Shown here piece by piece: positions 19,601 through 29,537 of a stretch of DNA of 64,000 nucleotides (the first letter of the stretch is position 1; each line of letters starts with the position of its first letter). Source of the DNA: Nemopilema nomurai (taxonomy: Eukaryota; Cnidaria; Scyphozoa; Rhizostomeae; Rhizostomatidae); contig ML133424.1 in NCBI GenBank assembly GCA_003864495.1, positions 62,001 through 126,000 on the forward strand, written 5' to 3'. Position numbers and translations under genes: made by a program. The notes under the pieces were generated by a model. That model saw nothing but the letters and a program-made list of their open reading frames with translations, made no database searches and had not been told where the DNA came from.

Positions 19601-21707
19601 CCTGACACAAGCGAGGATGCTATCGGGCCTAAAACTACGAAGCGGACGGTTGAAAGATCCGGAAACTTCTTTCATGTTGAGAAGTTGAATTCTTCTATTT
19701 CGCATTGCGGTCGTTTGCTGGAGCCTCTCCATGTCTTCCAAGCCCATCAGTCTGGAGTGCATTGCATGGATATAAAGATAAAACAATTAGGTGATTTGGA
19801 ATTGATTCTTTGCAAGGCCACATTAAGCTATTAAAAAGTTTGTTGTTCTGTTGCAAACAGTTTCTATTGCCTGGCATAACTGGGCAATTTTATCCCTTGA
19901 AAAAGATAATTCCGTGCAAGACAAGCAATTAAAGAATAACATCATCTCATTAGAAAATTTGTACAAGACATTCTGAATTGGGCGAAATTTTCATAGCAGA
20001 AACTAGACATTTGTGTTCAAAACGAAGCTGTAAGAAATATTGCTTCTATTGCTTCTACCACTAAAATGAACAATTATTAACGACAGTAGCTGTACTGTCA
20101 TACAAATTATTTGTCTGGCCTAGGCATTTTCGCCGAACCACTTGCTACTCCTTCACTCGGCAATTGACTATGGTTAGGTATCTCCCAGTGCCATTTGAGC
20201 CGTTTTATGTTTACAAAACTCCGATGTTTACAAAACTGCCTCCAGCCTCCACCTTTCTACAGCTAGGCCGTTTCCCCTAGGTTCAGAAATAGCTCTTGCC
20301 AGTGGTGGAGACGACAACTCCATATTTACATCCAGCTTCATGCTAACCAATCACGCAGAGCGAGCAGGTTCAGTCCACTGCACTGTCGTCTGGCAGGACC
20401 GCAACATATTTGCCCATCATTCGACAATAACAGGTAGGTAACGTTGCATTCAGTTAAACTGTTGCCCGTAAAGTCATGTTTTTAAAGATTTAGAAATAAT
20501 TCAACCCAAATACAAAGATGAATAATTCACAAGTTTTGATAACCAGTCCTTGATAATGAATACTATTTTAAAAGCCAGTTAATGTGTTTAGCTGTTACAG
20601 ACATTTCACTACCACGCAGAAAAACGACGTTTTGAAGTAGATCTGGTATGAGATGAATGGGAGTTAATCTTAGCAAGGTACATAAGTGTAAACCATCTAC
20701 TAGGGATTAAAGATCCCTCACGTTCAGAACCTGAGGAGGCGGTTTTCGTCTCTCGACAAGTCGGTTGAATTAGATAGCACCCTGGACAAATTAACTACAG
20801 CTCTGTTATCATTTCGCCATCTGAAAGTTGTATAGTTAATCTTTTGGTAATTTTTTTCGATATTTGCAGGTGTTCAATTGATCAGGTTTGATACGCTGAT
20901 GTCCTGTTCCATCGATCAACGATTAAAAGTCTGGCAAACTGAAAGATACGAGTCTCAGGTGAACAGCTGATTAATTGCAGTTATAGGATGGTACATATTC
21001 ACGAACAGGATTGTCACTGGATTTGATCAAGGCACTTGGAATTAGTGGGACATTTCTGTCTGCATTTGAAACAACACTGTCACATGAACGAAAGGCCGGT
21101 ATTTGAAACAGAAGCTGGCACATTTATTTCCTAATTTTACCTGCATAATTTAGAATATTTCTCTATTATCTTCAGGATGGGAAGGAGAAATGCCGTTGGA
21201 AAAACACATTCACCGATTTTTTAGATATCCCGGATGCAAGTGATATGATCTGTTTGCAAAGACAGTAAGTCACAAGCTAAAATTTCATGAGCATTACTTA
21301 AAGGGAATTTACGGAGAAAGGCGGAGAAACAAATTTAAAGCTGGCACTCTTGCATTAATTGTGATGAAGTTCATGCAAATTGTCTTATCAAAAGTCTTCT
21401 TTAACAACCTAACAGGATCTTGCTAAGAAACTGAAAATAGTTTTCTTTGCTACAAAAATGTGAAGGTGTTCAATAGAAAATATCAGTAGAATGTTATGGC
21501 TACAGTTGATTGTTATTTTGTAGCTTTTCATCTCGATCTCCTGTCTTAGTATGATCGATAATTAATTTTTTCTTTCGTAGGAACGAGTTCAGTGCCCTTG
21601 TAAGCGGAGTCGGAGTGCAGATCAAAACAATGCGCCTGAATGCGGCGCCAAGCTTACAAAGCCGGGTGTCCGACAAACAACTGAGGCCTGGAAAGGAGTC
21701 CATTTAG
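7648..21707 (+). CDS. WDR6: WD repeat-containing protein 6 (tRNA 2'-O-methyltransferase partner)
   Basis: WDR6 (yeast Trm734/Rtt10) is a multi-WD40 scaffold that partners FTSJ1/Trm7 for 2'-O-methylation of the wobble position of tRNAs. Exons: 7648-7930, 8277-8376, 8582-8755, 8972-9119, 9335-9578, 9703-9807, 10246-10351, 10522-10688, 11784-12136, 12445-12606, 13071-13145, 13433-13528, 13820-13909, 14461-14521, 18381-18440, 18806-19220, 19342-19790, 20281-20433, 20870-20958, 21176-21264, 21581-21707. All 20 junctions keep phase; about 1181 aa (human 1121). Family hallmarks in order: LPVT near the start, VGEGSFLKIY, SDDRTIRKWDV, GHTARVWDA, GEDATCFVWN, VVGDRRGSIHVFD, STGRDGYF, NCGGGYRAWD, LHGREITC, ACSDGYVR, SGATDGRIALWD, SIDQRLKVWQ. 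The first exon is uncertain: the segment between LPVT and GEG is about 20 residues longer than in human, so a small intron near 7780-7834 or another start is possible. The 3.9-kb intron 14522-18380 carries an antisense gene. AATAAA at 22099. Confidence 0.95.
15424..17460 (-). CDS. Two-pass membrane protein with conserved ectodomain, nested in WDR6 intron (copy A)
   Basis: Single uninterrupted ORF of 678 aa from ATG at 17460; longer readings start at TTG. Not assigned to a named gene. Visible layout: cytosolic N-terminus (1-118), TM1 about 120-144, ectodomain about 145-360, TM2 about 364-388, then a Cys cluster (CCFCDPCCCCFCC, likely palmitoylated) and a long Ser/Arg/Asp/Glu-rich cytosolic tail in which the motif QDSND occurs twice. 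Ectodomain marks shared with the copy at 22480-24396: YSTYFC, NLTLSF, an N-C pair before AVPVSF, and WSCEARVWFYV entering TM2. The topology recalls the ectodomain of APD1-4-type proteins (plant E3 ligases and animal relatives), but no RING finger is present; this is a weak inference. It lies antisense within WDR6's intron and is visibly GC-richer than its surroundings. A coding-like frame continues past the stop in the -1 frame to 15119 (see findings). Confidence 0.85.
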   Translation of the reverse strand: MATKASDKICLSSRESCPPPAYAGRHNHGFEADLEANGVERHAHPGQEIDVKASSNGGTVKGKKIRSICLCTASVYPHYHGETIIDNNVYDEILIIDPKELQTTSNKTVHFKGQCLRICKFCILVFIVLVGLACGLYGVAHYFIVNKGGEALMTNGDVKLLQYSTYFCERIKAEPAGIQRSLVVLERSVGDVANFFSNMTFQLTLSPQQRTYEQSFYAIVQGVMRIVIESEQDVEVLIFDTESKLNNWKNNKRYAAYNFKRRCCKDITINRGLYSFKAEQDRRAFFVLYSDGPQQAEVNLTLSFERSFIDYKRSSINCFADVTKSCAVPVSFASDDKVVIGVPKASILSDSQKVEWSCEARVWFYVCVFLGIFIAVIIIMCFIYCLLSCCFCDPCCCCFCCYIVAKEEKNARVVQYHCGTLRHNPHYASRTPRGPRARQIEGVRRQDSNDSIIKHGYTTSDTSDTEGRDAHRRLQLSRVSSTTTTHSLVSNNLSRRRSSSSIGSDLKRGMSVDEDYEELPPPDAEWVDARGAVANGNLSIRIDDVDGHEDPRSLRRAKMSRRARRGVRKQDSNDGYSSDIEERLRMKKAQFSDSEEEDDQIQRKRSHSNRVRAQKPARHSDDEDDDNEYDYTYDVVGFQVPGPSMKTAEKIDTLPWDHRGHHPKHPQSQKPASKENRA

Positions 21708-22479
21708 GACATTTTCGTAAGCACTGTACCGCTGAAGCATTGTTCTAAAGAAGAGCGTACGTAGTGGAGTACCGTAACGCCTGAATACGTTCAGGGCAAG
21801 GAGGCGAAAGCCCTCCTGTTACCCCCTGCCGCGGGCATACTTAGTGAAGTCAACGATCCAGTGCCACAACATTCACGAAGTTTTGAAAAAAGCACCCAAG
21901 AGGAATATAGAAGTACGCCCACCCTGAAGAGTTAATTACTATCAAGACCTGTCATCCAGCGTGCGGTTTATGCATGAAATCTTTGTCATTTATTTTCACC
22001 AGTCTTGGGGAAGAAACACGGTTTTACTAATGACAGTAAATAATGGATAGTTAAAAGGCGATGGTATTGGCAAATCAAGCAAGGGCTTTTCAATTTTGAA
22101 TAAAATTCCCTGCTGAATCCATTTTGTGTAATTTATTGTCGTATGCCTGCTCAATTTTGCAACCAAAAGAAATTAAGATCAATTTAGATCTGGAGATAAA
22201 GAGCTTGATCGCCTCCCACATATGCTTGGAACACACACACTCATTTTCATCGATTTAAATTTAATGGCTTCCGCGTACAATTGCATTTGTTTCCTGAAGA
22301 ATATAAATATACTGTACAATTCCAAGAATGCATTCAACAACGTGCTGCTCTTTGATTTTCACTCGATAAAATGTGAATCATTCTTTTTTAAATTATAAAA
22401 TTTGTTTTGCCCATATAAATACATATAAAATTTAAAAATTTGTCTCAAAACGACTGTAAAATCTTCGCCTATAAAGTTA
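21708..22479. other. Convergent 3' region of WDR6 and membrane-protein copy B
   Basis: Noncoding interval between two stop codons on opposite strands. AATAAA for WDR6 is at 22099-22104, and AATAAA on the minus strand (TTTATT at 22132-22137) could serve the other gene. If both are used, the two 3' UTRs overlap or abut. No further feature seen. Confidence 0.5.
22099..22104 (+). terminator. Candidate polyadenylation signal of WDR6
   Basis: AATAAA about 0.4 kb past the WDR6 stop codon, within about 35 bp of a minus-strand AATAAA that may serve the convergent gene. Confidence 0.4.
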
Positions 22480-24396
22480 CTATATATCAATTGGTTTCCC
22501 CACCGTGATTTGTTCACTTGAAGCGGACTCTCGAGAGCCCGGTCTGTAAAACACCGGGTTCGGTGTCCGGCGTTCTCTTTGACCGGTTACTTGTCCGGTT
22601 TTCTTTTGAATAATAGGAGACAAAACTCGAAAATATCCGGTTGACCTCGTAAGTGTTAGCGCCGGGTGCAGAAATAATTCCCTATCCTCCTCAGTTATTC
22701 TGTTCTTAGATGGACTATCATTTATTGGCTCATCGTCTTTCCTAAGCGATTGCAAACTCAGGATAACTTCTTCATTGTCCGCCATGTTGGATGCAGACTC
22801 CTTCTCATTTACAACTTTGGATTGCTTTCTAGGTTTCCTAGCAACGTATTTCACAATCGAAGCATTGCTACTAAGGCGACTCATTCTCGCGCCAGTCTTC
22901 TCGTTGTAGATGACGGCTATTTCCGACGCACTCCTGCTCATCCGCTCACTAGGCGTGAAACTGTCTCCGCTTTTCAGTGTCTCGTGCGTCACATCGGCCC
23001 AATCTTCTTCATCGAGTGCCCAGTTATGATAATTTTCAATCGATTCGTATGATACCGCATCACGTGGAACAGGTCCCTTGGCAAAGCCATTCGAAAAATT
23101 GTGGTTGTTGCTGTTTTGGTCGATAGCTACGTCATTTGCTAGAACTGTACAGTCGTCTGATCTTATTTTCATTTGCGAGCGTTTCCTTGCATATTTGTGG
23201 ATACTAAATATCAAGAAAAAAATGGCACACACGACAACAGAAGCTGACCCGAACACGACTACGTAAAACCAAACCCTAGCCTCGCATTTCCACTGAGCCT
23301 CGATTTCCCTGGGAATGCCTCGTTTCGTGGTGTTTGGCACCTCTATCACAGTTTTCTCATTCGACCCGAAACTCAAAGGCACCGAACAGCCACCTTCAGC
23401 AGCTGCATGGCAGTTGGCTACCGTCTTGCCAAAATCAAAGGACGGTCTCCTGAACGTCATAGTTAGGTTCAACGATGCGGCTCGACCGAAGGACGCTGGG
23501 CGGTAAAATGCAAAATAATAGTCGCTATTTCTGTCTGAAACAAAGTTAAAGATATCATCCATTTTGTCCTTGCTAAAGCAGCTATCACGTTTGATGAGAT
23601 ACGATTCTGACGTTTTTCTCGCCGCCCAAATATCGAATGTATGTTTATGTTCGAATACAAACAGGTAAATCAGTTCGTCACATTGAAAAACGATGCTTAA
23701 ACTGCTGTTCTTGTGAAGGTAAAACATCCTGCCCCAAAGCTGGCCCACATCGATCCTCAGGACACCGCTCATGGTGTAATGAACTTCCTTGCGTCTATCA
23801 AGATCAACAAGAGTTGTTAACCAAACGCTAGAACTGGTGGTGGAAACTGCAGAACAGAAGTAGGTCGAGTAATCTACCACCAGCATGTCACCGGTGTTTA
23901 AAAACTGCCGGTCTGGGTAATAGACAATGTAAATAACACCAATGGCAACTGTGATTCCAAGGACGAAGGCCATGGCCATTGCTGCCAATAGTATGTACCT
24001 ATAAACAAATGAAAGATGGCCATGCGCCACTTTACAATCATCTTTCCCGATGTTCTCTTCAATTCTCCTCTCTTCAGTTTTTGTCAGCATCGTTGAATCA
24101 GTAATCCACGATAAACTTGATTTTGGTCTTTTTAATTGGACCCTTTTTACCTCCAAATCACAACATGATGATTCTTTGCTATTCCTTTCTTCCCTAGCCC
24201 CGTTGACTGTGTTTGAACACGATGACGCAATCCTTTCCCCATCCAGCTCTTCCTGGGTGAGCAGCACAGAATCATTTCTAGACTTGCAATGCTTCAGCAT
24301 AGCGCATCCTTTCCGAAGACACCGGCACTCTTTGGCCTGAATCTCTTTATTAATCCGTTTAAACTCTTCTCCCAACTTCCTTGCATATGGCTGCAT
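22480..24396 (-). CDS. Two-pass membrane protein with conserved ectodomain (copy B)
   Basis: Single-exon ORF of 638 aa, start ATG at 24396, paralogous to the protein encoded at 15424-17460. Layout: Cys-containing cytosolic N-terminus (1-130), TM1 about 133-160, ectodomain about 161-372, TM2 about 375-399, Ser-rich cytosolic tail of about 240 residues. Shared marks are VDYSTYFC, GVLRI, LNLTMTF, a CSVPLSF segment and WKCEARVWFYV at the membrane boundary. Spacing of these marks matches copy A while the tails differ, so the tail evolves faster. I do not recognise a named family with confidence; resemblance to the APD1-4 ectodomain class is a topology-based guess and there is no RING. It sits tail to tail with WDR6. 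Its likely role is a surface or endomembrane receptor or adaptor, but nothing in the sequence proves a function. Confidence 0.85.
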   Translation of the reverse strand: MQPYARKLGEEFKRINKEIQAKECRCLRKGCAMLKHCKSRNDSVLLTQEELDGERIASSCSNTVNGAREERNSKESSCCDLEVKRVQLKRPKSSLSWITDSTMLTKTEERRIEENIGKDDCKVAHGHLSFVYRYILLAAMAMAFVLGITVAIGVIYIVYYPDRQFLNTGDMLVVDYSTYFCSAVSTTSSSVWLTTLVDLDRRKEVHYTMSGVLRIDVGQLWGRMFYLHKNSSLSIVFQCDELIYLFVFEHKHTFDIWAARKTSESYLIKRDSCFSKDKMDDIFNFVSDRNSDYYFAFYRPASFGRAASLNLTMTFRRPSFDFGKTVANCHAAAEGGCSVPLSFGSNEKTVIEVPNTTKRGIPREIEAQWKCEARVWFYVVVFGSASVVVCAIFFLIFSIHKYARKRSQMKIRSDDCTVLANDVAIDQNSNNHNFSNGFAKGPVPRDAVSYESIENYHNWALDEEDWADVTHETLKSGDSFTPSERMSRSASEIAVIYNEKTGARMSRLSSNASIVKYVARKPRKQSKVVNEKESASNMADNEEVILSLQSLRKDDEPINDSPSKNRITEEDRELFLHPALTLTRSTGYFRVLSPIIQKKTGQVTGQRERRTPNPVFYRPGSRESASSEQITVGKPIDI

Positions 24397-26007
24397 TGTC
24401 AGTGCAGGTGACTCAACAGAAATCTCAATTGAACTTGATTAAACTTTCATGAGACCTCACGACGGAGAAAAGCCTTTCAAATGAAAACCACCCCCTAAAA
24501 GATTCATATGCAAAATTGTTTGCAACGAAGCCATGGCTACGCTGCCATTTATTTCATAAATATGCCTTTCCATGCAATGCCTTGTTATGGAAGAAAGACC
24601 CCAGCAAGCCAGCTTCCTGAATATAAAGATGCTCCCATCTTAAGCCCAGTGTCATTTCTGAATATGCTTCAGGCTGTGTTTATCTATAGCAGGCAGTGAT
24701 CACCGAAACATTTTAATAACTGCCATGCACGTTTGCTCGTGTTTGTTAACTTGTTCGCCCTGTTTTAACCGCAATTGGAACGTTGTAGCAATCACCCATA
24801 TAATTGCTGCCTGCGAAGCATCTTGGGAAGGATTCTGTCGCCATTCCCAGCCGGCCGTACAGTTTTCTTTAGTCATAGCAGCCTACAGCGTCGTGTCCTT
24901 GCTAAACATAAACATAATAAATATCGGCTTTGCTAAAAGAGTGTTGAATGCTTTTTATTTCAGGCCAACGAGAGATGTCCTACCAGTTTTAGATATCCGA
25001 CCTAGGCAGTTAGGTTTGTCATCAAAGGAGCAATCGGAACTCCCGCCAATGCAATACGCTCAACGCACACTGTGTTTTTCGTTCGAAAGCACCTGTCAAG
25101 GACACCATACTACGGAGTAAGAAGTCAAAACACAGCGCTAAACTGTGCAATCGAAATTCAAAAAACTACGTTTCGCGAAGTAGCTCAGCGCGCCAGATAC
25201 AAGTGAGAATGAGCGACTGGGTACATAGACAACATGTTTCCAAAACCGCTCTAGCCTTGTAGCTTAGATAACAGTTAAAGAGTCTACAGCTTTAGAGCTT
25301 CTGTAAAACAGTCTGTCAAATAGTGGATTACAGGGTGGGTTTCTTTTTCCTTAAACCACCTGGCTTTTTGTAAATACCTATTTTCTACGAAAAGGTTCCT
25401 TGCAAACAGATTTCTAGAAGGATCACGCTTAATTTATGTAAAACATTGAAGTCTAACTAAGAATAACAAAAATGCGGAAAATCTGATACCAAGACTAGGC
25501 TAATAGCAGGACGCATTCACACACACACACAAAGAATAGATGCTTAGTAAGGTTAGATAAAGTCTTTTGGGAAAGAATTGATCATAAAACACCATAAAAT
25601 GGACTCAAAGATCTCAAGCTGTTGTTAAGTCAACTTAAGCCTTCCTCGAAATGGCACAGAACACATTGTTTTGTACTGCAGAACCGGTGTGAGAAGCAAG
25701 CTGTGATTTTGATACCTAATCACAAGTGATAACAGACGGACAATCGTAAATCAATGATCAGTTACCAGTATCATGCACTCTGTAGACGTTGATGTGGTGA
25801 CGTTTCTACTTATTACACATATCACTCTATCAGAGCTAAGCAACCGCTGATTTTCCTTACATTTAATTTACAAAATTCTAAAAACTGTCTGCATAGTTAA
25901 TGACTGTTTATTGCTTTCGTACATTCACAGAATATATTGATAGCTGTACTGGACTGAAACAAAAGTTTTTACCTTTCCTACTTAAAGTTGCTTCTTTCTT
26001 TGACTTC
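24397..26007. other. Intergenic region without a supported gene
   Basis: Holds the upstream side of membrane-protein copy B and the 3' flank of MRPS18C. A 131-codon ATG ORF at 24725-25120 (+) has no recognisable similarity and is not called. A short CA repeat lies at 25519-25531. A minus-strand AATAAA (TTTATT at 25907-25912) about 0.1 kb beyond the MRPS18C stop is a good polyadenylation candidate. Nothing else seen. Confidence 0.5.
25519..25531. repeat. Short CA microsatellite
   Basis: Six CA units, intergenic between membrane-protein copy B and MRPS18C. Confidence 0.8.
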
Positions 26008-29000
26008 TCAGAACAGTTTTGGGTCATTATGATATTCAAAGTACTTCATGGTGACTGGTAGAAAGCCTGTGAAAAAAGCATAAATGGAATCAGCACTTAA
26101 AACCAATCAAATTAATATCAAACAACAGTGTCACAGTTTAGGGAAAGGATAGAAAGGAAACTGGTGTTGGCAACACTTTGAAGTTTTGATACACCAGAAA
26201 ACGGTAGTCTGACAAAATAAACATTGTTTTAATGCTGATACCAGGAGTAATGAAGAATGAACCTGATTAACCTTGTTTTCAAGTTGGTCTATTGAGAACC
26301 TTTTCTAAAAACCCAAAGTGACCCATGCCCCTTCTGCCTTTCTCTATTCTATGACAGTGTGCAGCATTCTTCTACAGCAATTAGGATGCCAGTATAACTG
26401 AGTGGGAGCCATGTCAGTTCTGGCAAAGGAGATTCAGTAATGGTTGATAGATCATTGGCATTGATTACTTCAGAAACAGTCAACTGGTGCAATGAATTCT
26501 GAAGACACTTTACATTTCTATCAATTTTCTTGGCAAAGACAGAGAGGTGAGAAACAACTTATTTTTGGTAATGATGCCTTGATGCAAAGCCAAAAAGTTT
26601 ATGGATAAGCTCGTGTTTTACAAACAAGCAACACAAGCCTTACCTAACACTCTTGATCTTTTTATAGCTTGTGAGATTTCCCTCTGCTTCTTATCACACA
26701 AGCCTGAGATAAAAGAATTCTAGCAACTTTACAGAGAAAATTAGTGTCCTTGTTCACGGCCCTTGTTCATTTAAAGACAAAATTTTTCATGGCAACAAGG
26801 AACTAAATAAGTACAAGGAGCAAAGTGAGAGATAGAGCACAATGTACTCAGCCATGGGCTGAGCGTTGGTAAGATTCTACATCTACGATCTGCGTCTATG
26901 CATATAATTAGTAAAGCCTACAGGTGCAACTCACTGATAAACATCAAAAAGGAGACTTTGGGGCTCAAAAAGTGGTCTTTATTTGCTATCTGAGGTGCTC
27001 ATTATTTGAAACTTCTGTAGTCATATGATTACAAACTCAATTGCCTAATGGAAACATCCAGAAGAAACTCAATGTAGCAACTTGGAACAGTTCCAAGCTA
27101 CTATCCTGCGATATATAGAGTAATTCTCATATCATCAACTCTCAATTCATACCATTAACAGCAAATATTAGCATGTTCTCTTTTTACATAACAACATCAT
27201 TTGAGCCAGTTTTCACAACATTACAAAAATGTGCCACTATACCTGTTATTGCTTTGCCATATATTCTTCCTGTGTGAGGTGATATGAATTGTGACAAAAG
27301 CCTGGTATTCTAAAAACAAAAATTAGGTAATAATAATAATAATAATAATACATTATGTATACAGGGTGTTTCAGTCAGCTTACAATACATGATTAGCTGC
27401 TAAAGCCTTGTTTGTAAAGCATATAGAAAATATCAGTTCTAATGGTTACTAAATGGTTACTAAAATATAAAAACATGTTAAAAATGTTTCTTAAAAAATT
27501 AAATTGCTAGAAAATAAAAAATCTGCTACTTAAGTAGTTACTGTAATAAAAAAACATGTTAAAAATGTTGCTTGACAAATTAATCCATAAAATGTTCTCT
27601 GAGTGCTTGTTTGAATGGGAGATGGCAGTGCGTTAAAGATAATAACTCCACTATAGTAGAATCCTCTTCTAGCAATCTCAGTCTTCATCCTTGGAATTTT
27701 CATGTTGGGTCCATTTGCTCTTGAAGCTTTGTTGTGGTGAATCCTCTCAAAATAGTCATGAAAAACATAAGGAGCTGTTTTGTTCAAAAATTTGAACACA
27801 AAATCAGCACACTGCATTTTCTGTATATTGGCAAACAAGTGAAAATATGATCTCCTTGCTGATAATGTGCTCCAAAAATGATCTTTCCAGCTCGTTTCTC
27901 TAGTCATTCAAATTTACTTTTGTTTGTTTCTGACATTAACAAGAATGCTGTACAAAAACTTCAAAAGTAGGCTGAAAAAACTTCAAAGCCATAAAACATG
28001 CTTTGATACTTTTAAAAAAACTTTATCAAAAATACAAAACTTTGCAGATATAGCAGCTATTTAAGATATAATCAAAAACCTTATGATCAATTTTGATATC
28101 ATTCCTCATTGGGCACAGAATACAACCAGTAGGTCTATCTTCCTTGTCAAGTCTCTGGAAGAAGAAATGATGATATAGATTATAGTTGTATTACAAAAAA
28201 TATTGCCAGTCAGAAAAATATTTGCCTTCCACATTCATACCAAGTATTTTAAACAACCACCCATCAAATTCCACATTTTCACTATTCAGAGCATTGGTCA
28301 AGACTTGTTTCCATACAATAATATGAATTCAGAAACTATTTTCAATTGGGCAGACTTTTGAAAATTTATCAAAGTGCCACTGAGACTTAGTGCTTCTGCA
28401 TGGCTAACGGTTTAATTTCTCAGGCCAATTGAAGATTTTATATTGACCTGAATCTTACCATGATAGCTGCAGAAAAGAAAATAAACAAAGAATGAAGTTC
28501 ACTTACACTTAGCCTTGCTTCTAGCATATCCATCCTCCGCTTCACCAAGGTTTTTTTCTTCTTCAAATCATGATATTTTAAACAAGCTATGAAAAATAAT
28601 GAAAATAACTTAACACACAGAATATAATAAAACTAAAGCAGTAAAAATAATCTAAATGCTTTTGTACATTTTTCACATATTCCTCAATAGAGGCCTGTAT
28701 AAAATTCTTTCCAGGCATCATGCTCACGGACCATAATATTGAAATGACAGGGACAGGGCGATGAAATTGAACCTGAAAGGGCTTAGAATCATGTTAGTGT
28801 GACACAGAGGAGGACCCACCGGTTGGGCAAATATTTTCAGTGGGCCATGATTACACATGAAAATTACATTACAATGAGAGTTATCTACAGATAATAGAAA
28901 TATACCTCAATATAAAATAAAATGAAGCAGTGAATAAACACCATGTTCTCTTTTTATTTCACTCTGTTTAAAAAATAAAAGAAAGAACGGCTCTGAAGCC

Positions 29001-29501
29001 TTCTGCTAATGGTTTGAGATGCCTGTTTGTGGGGCAATTTCGCGTGAAAATTCGAAACTCTCCCATTCAGAAACCTATTTCATTGCTGAAAATAATAAGA
29101 ATGTATATCATCTAAATACTTTGTATTATAGACTGATCATGAAATCACCCTGTACCTGGCCATAGGTGAAACTGTCTTGACTTCCAAAATGAATTTGAAA
29201 ATACATTTGCTCCTGCATGCGAATAGATTGATGGGAGAATCTTGAAGCAGCTTTGTACAGACTTTTTAAATTGCTTAATTAACATATCTATATTTTTATG
29301 GATCGATTTACTAGACACTATTGCCGAACTGTTTTTCCTGACATGTGTACTTGAGTCCTTGAGTCTCGAGTCTAAAAACCATATTGGCTTAGCCCCTTTT
29401 TGAAATCGAGGATCGCTCTCGAAGAACTTGAACGATCGTGAGGAGCCAAAGCTAATTATGGCCAGATAGCAGAAGGGCATGATAAGTGATCTATTGTTCA
29501 T
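26008..29501 (-). CDS. MRPS18C: Mitochondrial ribosomal small-subunit protein bS18m (S18C type)
   Basis: Component of the mitochondrial small ribosomal subunit, orthologous to bacterial bS18. Six exons (-): 29156-29501, 28507-28586, 28080-28154, 27243-27309, 26644-26703, 26008-26066, joining in phase to 228 aa. The conserved C-terminal core reads CILC, then IDHKNTRLLSQFISPHTGRI, YGKAITGLCDKKQREISQAI, KRSRVLGFLPVT, and an ending with HNDPKLF, as in human MRPS18C (KNVQLLSQFVSP, ITGLCGKKQ). The N-terminal exon (115 residues) is basic, rich in Ser/Phe/Lys, low in acidic residues and plausible as a mitochondrial presequence; it is longer than in human. The CILC pair suggests a metal site, although the following segment is longer than in human. 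The intron 27310-28079 holds a LINE remnant and a TAA repeat. The start codon lies 36 bp from that of IPO13. Confidence 0.93.
27328..27350. repeat. TAA trinucleotide microsatellite
   Basis: Perfect run of about seven TAA units inside an intron of MRPS18C. Confidence 0.9.
27530..27907 (-). mobile_element. Non-LTR retrotransposon (LINE) remnant, ORF2 C-terminal end
   Basis: Open frame of 125 codons resembling the tail that follows reverse transcriptase in CR1/Jockey-like LINEs. It has LSARRSYFHLF, then a FKFLNKTAPY segment, then R/H-rich residues, RRGFYYSGVIIFNALP and a short basic end. The FxYxG..xWNxLP signature is typical of these elements; here Trp is replaced by Phe (IFNALP). No catalytic reverse transcriptase domain remains, so this is a 5'-truncated, inactive copy. 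It sits in an MRPS18C intron in the same orientation as the gene. Confidence 0.7.
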
Positions 29502-29537
29502 TGACAGTTCTCGAGAGACGTAATAAACTGAAGAAGG
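29502..29537. promoter_or_regulatory. Very short divergent promoter region between MRPS18C and IPO13
   Basis: Only 36 bp separate the two start codons. Transcription start sites must therefore lie here or, more likely, inside the opposite gene's 5' sequence, unless one of the called start codons is not used. No TATA box is visible. Shared regulation is inferred from the layout. Confidence 0.5.

Noticed and set aside
24725..25120. 131-codon ATG ORF in the gap after membrane-protein copy B
   Set aside because: No similarity, domain or splice context recognised; length is possible by chance. Worth an expression check only.
25176..25240. tRNA-like stretch (AGTAGCTCAGCGCG)
   Set aside because: Resembles a D-arm only by chance; no acceptor pairing, anticodon arm or T-loop could be found.
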